This document shows, piece by piece, positions 20,605-26,192 of a DNA stretch of 26,192 nt. The notes below the pieces were generated by a model. That model searched no databases, had not been told where the DNA came from, and was given only the letters and a program-made list of their open reading frames with translations. The number at the start of each line of letters is the position of its first letter. Within the stretch, counting starts at the first letter, position 1. Source of the stretch: Didymodactylos carnosus. Lineage: Eukaryota > Rotifera > Eurotatoria > Philodinida > Philodinidae. Where the stretch lies: NCBI GenBank assembly GCA_905250885.1, contig CAJNOQ010002115.1:1-26192 (forward strand), given 5' to 3'. A program made the translations under genes and the position numbers.

Positions 20605-21433
20605 AAATATTAAAAAATGATCGGAATGGAAGTTTGTTAAGTTCTCTTTGGACACTTGTACTACATAGAAGTTAATTTTAGCTGAATATATCGCTTTGAA
20701 AGAGTTCAACATATGAAATACTATTGAAAATCTGAAAACATGACGTTTCTTTCTCACTCTAAGATGACAGAGCATTTAAGAACCGTCAAAGGTTTCGCAG
20801 AGACAAAGTAATTTTTGTGATCATCAATTCTTACCTCGACTTTTGGCGATTTCAGAATGTGCCTTCGTGGTAAGTTTGGTCTCTTGAATTCGCCTGGTGT
20901 TGGCATACCGAATTGTCTAAGTACAATGAGAAACTATCTATATTGTGCACTGAATTATCGTTACTGTGAGCACACCGGACGACAGTAATGTTAACTCCAA
21001 TTAAAAGTAATAAAAAATTTCTGTTCCTTGTTGTTACTCGTTAAATCTTTGAAAACACTAAAACTGAGTAAAATTTAATGGTGTTTATATTATAATGTGG
21101 CACGGTAAACATGCCCGTCGCCGAAATTTGGCGATTCTTATTTCGGTGAAGAGTGTAATTGGCAATCTGTCCGTTCGGCGATTCTTATGCTAATCTTGAG
21201 GGTTGTGGGTGAGTTTTCAAGATTATTCCAAGCTACCTTACGACGCGCTTCAGTCTTGCGTATTGGTCATCATTAGTCAGTATCAACAGATTCTCTTTTT
21301 AGCACTTTTTTGGCGATTCTTCTTTGTCAAGTGCGACATCGAAATCTAAGCGCAATCAGAGATTTGTGGAGTGCAAGAGGGTTGGTTCATGCGCAAGATC
21401 AATAACTGTTTGCCTTTATCTCGTCTCAAGTGA
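20605..21433. other. Intergenic, with three GGCGATTCTT repeats
   Basis: No gene recognised. GGCGATTCTTAT occurs at 21130-21141 and 21177-21188, and GGCGATTCTTCT at 21312-21323; the first copy lies within a small hairpin (CCGAAAT...ATTTCGG). The rightmost bases may belong to the 5' untranslated part of the LINE that follows. Confidence 0.35.
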
Positions 21434-23482
21434 TTGGTTTCATGGAATATGATCCGCGGGAGACTCCGCCATAGAGATTTCAACCATGCGATCTCCGTTC
21501 CGGTCACAAGTCCGGATAAAGGAGTAGTGTTTGGCGGAAGGGGTGCAGATACCGTCGCCTGTAAAACAAGAAGACGACAGAACCCAACCATGAACGACAA
21601 TCATACGAATCCATACCGGCTCGGACGTCGCCCGGGTCAACAAGGTCCGCGTCCTCTGCCGAGTAACCAGGGCAGAGTCGAAAAATCGGCTACTGGAAAA
21701 CATCCGAACACGAATATGACAGGAAACACACAGAGACTGAAACTGGTCAAAGACACTCTGACAGTCGGAACATGGAACGTGCAGACCCTATGGGCTGCCG
21801 GAAAACTAGAACTGCTCAGAAATGAAATGAGACGTTTCAGGTATGACATCATTGGAATTTCAGAAGTGCGATGGACTGGGAAAGGCGAAACATCAGACGG
21901 AGATTTCATCTGGTCCGGCGAAGAGAAGCTACACATGAGGGGTGTAGGCTTCCTGCTAAGTGCAAAAGCCAAAAGGGCATTAACAGGATACAATCCAGTC
22001 AGTTCGAGGATCATTTCAGCGAGATTTGAGGCAGTGCCATTCAACATCACTGTAATACACGTGTACGCTCGAACCTCGGCATCCTCGGACGAAGACATCG
22101 AAGCATTCTACAGCGATATCGAGGACACACTCGCAAAGACAGGAAAACACGACGTTATCATTCTAACTGGCGATTGGAATGCTAAAGTCGGTGATGATAA
22201 TACAGATTGGAAATGCGCTATGGGAAAGTACAGATACGGCGACAGAAACGAGCGAGGAGAACGCCTCCTAGAGTTTGCAACGGCAAACGGTCTGTACATC
22301 TGTAACACACGGTTCGACCAAAAACCGAATCGAAAGTGGACGTGGGCATCACCAGACGGCATTCATAGGAACATGATCGACTTGATTCTCATCCAACAGA
22401 GATGGAAGACATCGGTCATCAACTGCCGTACATTTCAGAGCGCAGACATAAGCTCAGATCACTCCTTAGTGCTGTGCAACATCAAGCTGCGTCTCAAGAA
22501 ACTGTACAATAAACCGCTGCACGGCTGCAAGGTTGATGTGAACCGGCTGAGAGACGAGAAAACGAGGCAGTCGTACAGCTCTACGCTAGTAAGAAATATA
22601 AGAACTATCGAACCTACGGGAGACCTTGAGAAACATGCCTCAGAGATAGGCAAGGCCATCAAAAACGCCGCAGAGGCAACGATACCTGCTAGAAGAACCG
22701 CCAGGAAGCACTGAATTTCAGAAGAGACACTGAAACTAGCAGACGAAAAGCGAAAGCTTAGATTGGTGAAGAATATCTCCGCCGAACAGGCACTACTACA
22801 CAAAGAGATGTGCAGAAAAGTCAAGAAATCAGCCAGGCAGGACAAAGAAAACTGGATACAGAATCAGTGCGAAGACGCCGATAAGGGTCTCCAGATTGGA
22901 AACACTAAACAGGCATATAGTCTTATAAAAACACTGAAAAACGTATTCGTGCCGCGAATCAGCGTAATACGAAATGCAGAGGGCACAATCCTCCAGTCCA
23001 AAGACGAGATCAAGCAGAGATGGACGCAATATTGTAGCAATCTCTATAAGGATCACGGAGGAGGAGATGATATGGTAACGGAACTCGAGAAGATCACACC
23101 TCTCAACGAAGAGGATCCGCAGGACATCTTGTACGCAGAGGTTCAAAGAGCAATAGACGCACTCAAGAGAAATAAAAGCCCGGGCTCCGATGGAATCACG
23201 GGAGAGATGCTTCAAGCTGGTGGAGAACCACTAGCACGCCAAATCTATGAGCTCTGCAACAAAGCCTGGCACGAAGGTACGATCCCAGAAGAATGGACCA
23301 AATCTATTCTGGTACCGATACCAAAGAAAGGAGATCTCTCTCAATGTTCCAACTACAGAACAATCTCGCAGTCAGGTCCGGTAATCGAGAAGCAAGAGAA
23401 TAGATCAACTGGCATAAGCCAGATAGTGCAGCCCTGTCACGATCGGATTGGTCATGAGGTGCACCGCACTCTGCCTTCGTGA
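21434..23482 (+). mobile_element. RTE/BovB-like LINE, endonuclease intact, reverse transcriptase truncated
   Basis: One frame runs from 21434 (in-frame ATG also at 21590) to 23482, interrupted by TGA at 22712-22714 where relatives have Trp. The first part is an endonuclease/exonuclease/phosphatase domain with its key residues: Asn115 in GTWNVQ, Glu144 in GISEVRW, Asp247 and Asn249 in GDWNAK, the WASPDG block, and Asp342-His343 in SSDHSLV. Wording such as PFNITVIHVYA and IPKKGDLSQCSNYRTIS places it nearest RTE/BovB elements. The reverse transcriptase has only its first blocks (NKSPGSDGITGEMLQAGG to NYRTIS); an internal loss then joins it to a short QENRSTGISQIVQ piece. The YADD catalytic block and the 3' end are absent. 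Loss of the 3' side is unusual for a LINE, which normally loses its 5' side at insertion. Confidence 0.87.
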
Positions 23483-24234
23483 TCGATCGATGTTTCCTCG
23501 TATACAAGCAAACAAATTCTATTAATAACCGAGTTTCGTATTCAATAACCTGGTGGGGAGAGCGACTGATCGCTGCATGCAAGGGATCACAGTCTGCCGT
23601 CAGTCAAGCGTTACTGATTCTTTTCTCTTCTATGCAAACTTCAATCAACAAAAGGGTGAGTGACAGCCACATCGTTAGCTAAATTTTCGCTAGCCCGTGA
23701 ATAAAGTAGAGCGCACGCTTTAACACCTGTGTTTTGATGAATACCAACTCTCCTCGATTTTTGTGCGCAATACACAGTATAGAGGGGCCTCTAGCTGAAA
23801 TCGGCACTCTCTTACCTTTTCGAAGGCGAAACAGTTGTATGCTTCGATGGTTTCTCGAACAAAAGAGACAGGTGGCCTCTCCTTTTTCTCTTCCCACTCA
23901 GACTCACCAGTATAGATAGCCAGGCTAAACTTGCATATTCACACTATCAGTTTATTGCTTCTACGATCCGCACCATTGCCTTCGATCTTCGGATTCGTAC
24001 CCATTTGCTTTAATCGCTTTTAGTCTTGCACCGTGGACTTCAGCGAGTGTAGTCTCGTCGATGCCGTATTTACGAAGACCATTTAGCGGTCTCGCTCATG
24101 ATAGGGATAACATCCACAGACTAGACCATCGTGAGAACTGTTCGTCTGCAGATAACTTTTGATCGACATTAGCCCCATGTTTCTTTGCAGAGAGAAGCAC
24201 ATTTCTCGTCGATGTCTATTCTCGATGTTTTTCT
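23483..24234. other. Intergenic, no gene recognised
   Basis: Short unrelated frames only. No LINE 3' tail, A-rich tract or target duplication could be recognised at the truncated LINE edge. The last part leads into the acceptor and start of the lactonase-like gene. Confidence 0.35.
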
Positions 24235-24236
24235 AG
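24235..24236 (+). promoter_or_regulatory. Splice acceptor directly before the lactonase-like gene
   Basis: GATGTTTTTCTAG abuts the ATG at 24237. A second acceptor-like TTTCTTTGCAG ends at 24190. With no coding exon upstream, this suggests spliced-leader trans-splicing or a 5'-UTR intron. Confidence 0.45.
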
Positions 24237-25457
24237 ATGCGTTGTGATCGATTCTCAGCAAAAATGATCTTCCTCGTCGTTAGCATTGGTCTTCTTCTTG
24301 TGGCCACTGTTCAAAGTGATCGGACGCCGACACATGGTGTGGGTGCAGTGTACACAATGACCAATGGAGCGGTGAACAATGGAATTCTTGTCTACCGAAT
24401 CAATCCGAAAGGTCACTTGCGATGGATTCGAACGGTGAATACGGGAGGAGTTGGTTTGAATACCACAATATTTGATCCATTGGCTTCTCAAGGTTCGCTG
24501 GTTGTCCGTTCGAATTACTTATTTGCCATCAATGCCGGTTCGAACTCCGTGTCGATGTTCACGATCAATCCATCCGATGCCACGAAGTTAACCTTGGTAT
24601 CTGTGCAACCAACCTACGGCGCGTTTCCGGTCTCCATGACGGTCAATGAGCAGCATGTCTGTGCTCTTGCCGTTAGTCCGATGGCTGCTATCCGTTGTTT
24701 TTCGTACAATTCCTCAGGATTGTCGATCATTCCATCCTTTGATCGCGATCTGACACCATACGTTCCCCAAATTGTTCCTCCGGTCGTTATTCCCGGACAA
24801 CTAAATCAAATTCAATTCTCTGCCGACAATCGTGCTCTGATTATTACAGTGGACGGTTACAATGCGACAATCAAAGGCTCTCTTCTGTTCTATCCATTCA
24901 ATGAAGACTTCACTCAACTAGCATCAACACCGATCCAACAAACACTTCCCCATGCTGTTGGTCCCTTCTCAATGGTGCTCGTCAAGTCCAATGGCCTATT
25001 GGTCACGGATATAATAGCGAACGTTGTCCTCACCTTGAAGTATTCATCCGAAGATGGTTCGATTAGTAGAAACTCATTCACACCAATCGATCCAAAAATA
25101 ACAGGAATGTTGTGTTGGTCGATATTTTCTCCAACTACTGGCAATTATTACGTGGTCGCAGCATTTCCAGCAGCTATTGTCGAATTGAGCGTCGACATCA
25201 CACCCACTTCTACACGAGCAAAGATCGTTAGGTATTATCGTTTTCCGAAAAATACCGGTGGGCAGGACATAGCTATTGCCAACATCGCCGGTATCGATCA
25301 TCTCTATGTCATCGGTCTTCACCCCCAAGTTATTCGTGCCTATCGATTGGACGGTGTGGGCAAGGCTGTAGCTAATGGAGTCTTTCGCAGACCGGAAAGA
25401 AACACCACGGGCTTACCGAAGATTGTCGGCATGGCATCATACATTCAAGAGGTCTAA
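24237..25457 (+). CDS. Secreted lactonase-type seven-bladed beta-propeller protein
   Basis: Single exon, 406 aa. An ATG at 24264 (residue 10) starts a better signal peptide, MIFLVVSIGLLLVATVQS, than the first ATG, so the mature protein probably begins near residue 28. The body resembles the lactonase / 6-phosphogluconolactonase-like propeller family: GAVYTMTNG, the DPLASQGSLVV block, LFAINAGSNSVSMFTI, FPVSMTV and repeated strand-turn modules to the end. These proteins fold as seven-bladed propellers; in bacteria some hydrolyse lactones, while secreted fungal and animal members mostly have no proven activity. Several N-x-S/T sites fit secretion. The lack of introns and the similarity to bacterial and fungal versions suggest, without proving, horizontal acquisition. 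A poly(A) signal follows. Product secreted or in a secretory compartment; substrate unknown. Confidence 0.8.
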   Translation: MRCDRFSAKMIFLVVSIGLLLVATVQSDRTPTHGVGAVYTMTNGAVNNGILVYRINPKGHLRWIRTVNTGGVGLNTTIFDPLASQGSLVVRSNYLFAINAGSNSVSMFTINPSDATKLTLVSVQPTYGAFPVSMTVNEQHVCALAVSPMAAIRCFSYNSSGLSIIPSFDRDLTPYVPQIVPPVVIPGQLNQIQFSADNRALIITVDGYNATIKGSLLFYPFNEDFTQLASTPIQQTLPHAVGPFSMVLVKSNGLLVTDIIANVVLTLKYSSEDGSISRNSFTPIDPKITGMLCWSIFSPTTGNYYVVAAFPAAIVELSVDITPTSTRAKIVRYYRFPKNTGGQDIAIANIAGIDHLYVIGLHPQVIRAYRLDGVGKAVANGVFRRPERNTTGLPKIVGMASYIQEV

Positions 25458-25512
25458 TTGACTTGGACGAGAAACTCTTTTTCTTTAATATTGAATTCAT
25501 TTTTCTTCTCAA

Positions 25513-25518
25513 AATAAA
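25513..25518 (+). terminator. Poly(A) signal of the lactonase-like gene
   Basis: AATAAA lies 56 bases after the stop codon of the propeller gene, preceded by a T-rich tract. It is consistent with a short 3'-UTR. Confidence 0.6.
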
Positions 25519-26192
25519 CTCCTTTTTGCGTCTATAAAATTATTCAATTGGGCAAGCGAAAAGCCTGTTCGAATAGACAGTGAGCTGTCATACATCAAGA
25601 GAATCCGAAATGATCAATTCTCTCTGGCGATAAGACTTGGATTGCTTCCTATTTTTACTGATATAGTCTACACCAGAGAAAAAAACAGTTTTATCCATGA
25701 GTTGAAACAACACCGTCTCTACTAGGAGGTCAGTGCACCAATCGGAACAGGAGATACTCCCTCACTACAAAGACTGACTACATACCAATGAGACATTTGT
25801 TGAGCCTTTCAATTTTCGATCAGAAGCAAGCGAGTGCTTCCAGTTCACCGTGAAATACGCTTCGATTTATTTCAAGTGATATGGTTCCATCCACCTGAGC
25901 AGAAAATTACAGCAGACTTTGCACGAAAATCACACAATACCTCGAGAGGCTATGAGGGTGCGGAAGGTGTGGACTTAAAAACATTTTCTTCAAGAGTTCC
26001 ACACACTCGAGTTTAACAGCTGGGTGATTCCATGGGATCTGTACCACCATATACATGACTGTCTTGGATCTCGATGGAAGTATATGGGTTTTGTAGAGCG
26101 CGAAATTTCAAGCACTATTCGTGTCTGCGAGATTTCTTTTTGAGTTTGTTATCACTCAAATAATCATCAAATACTAAACGCATAGGAAAAAC
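25519..26192. other. Window end, no gene recognised
   Basis: One 60-codon plus-strand frame (25834-26016) has no recognisable motif. No repeats, RNA genes or element ends are evident. Confidence 0.35.

Noticed and set aside
20491-20775. 94-codon minus-strand frame with proline-rich part
   Set aside because: Runs through the G-rich foldback; the PTP-like residues come from the repeat.

Overview
This is a gene-sparse, repeat-rich stretch of animal nuclear DNA, most likely from a bdelloid rotifer. The indications are an uninterrupted gene fusing an ADP-ribosyltransferase domain to kinesin-light-chain-type TPR repeats, a type II membrane NHL-repeat protein, a secreted lactonase-like propeller, very short introns (47-82 bp where not invaded), TGTGGG-like G-rich tracts, and many different transposon remnants. 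Four genes also have a splice acceptor 0 to 14 bases before the ATG, as expected in an animal that trans-splices a leader onto its mRNAs. The genus cannot be told from the sequence.

Layout. 1-3880 has no gene I can defend, only a TATA-containing promoter-like patch near 1250. 3885-5560 is a dense GGATC/GATCC-rich repeat cluster with an inverted repeat and a second diverged copy. 5845-7099 (+) is a four-exon OTU-domain (vertnin-like) gene whose reading continues, frameshifted and decayed, to about 7260. 8404-10851 (+) is the 815-aa ART-TPR gene. 11987-12462 holds the 3' end of a decayed hAT transposon. 12772-13766 is a complete non-autonomous element with a perfect 8-bp target duplication. 13806-16041 is bounded by CACTGTAAAA inverted ends and contains unrecognised, protein-like minus-strand segments with small-intron signals.

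16236-20019 (-) is best read as one five-exon NHL-repeat gene, 398 aa, with a short cytosolic tail, one membrane helix, a Thr/Ser stalk and a propeller. Its last two introns are inflated: one by a TTAA-flanked inverted-repeat element (18768-19605), the other by a solo LTR with 5-bp target duplications (17847-18195). A possible second first exon with a signal peptide lies just before the propeller exon, so a secreted form is conceivable. 20448-20604 is a G-rich foldback. 21434-23482 is an RTE/BovB-like LINE with an intact endonuclease domain but a broken, 3'-truncated reverse transcriptase. 24237-25457 (+) is a secreted lactonase-type beta-propeller with a poly(A) signal. The rest has no recognisable gene.

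The host genes do not form an evident pathway. They belong to families that expand as surface, secreted or signalling proteins, set among mobile elements. The strongest direct observations are the phase-consistent gene models (each total divisible by three), the exact target duplications of three insertions, and the clear catalytic motifs of the OTU, ART and LINE endonuclease domains.
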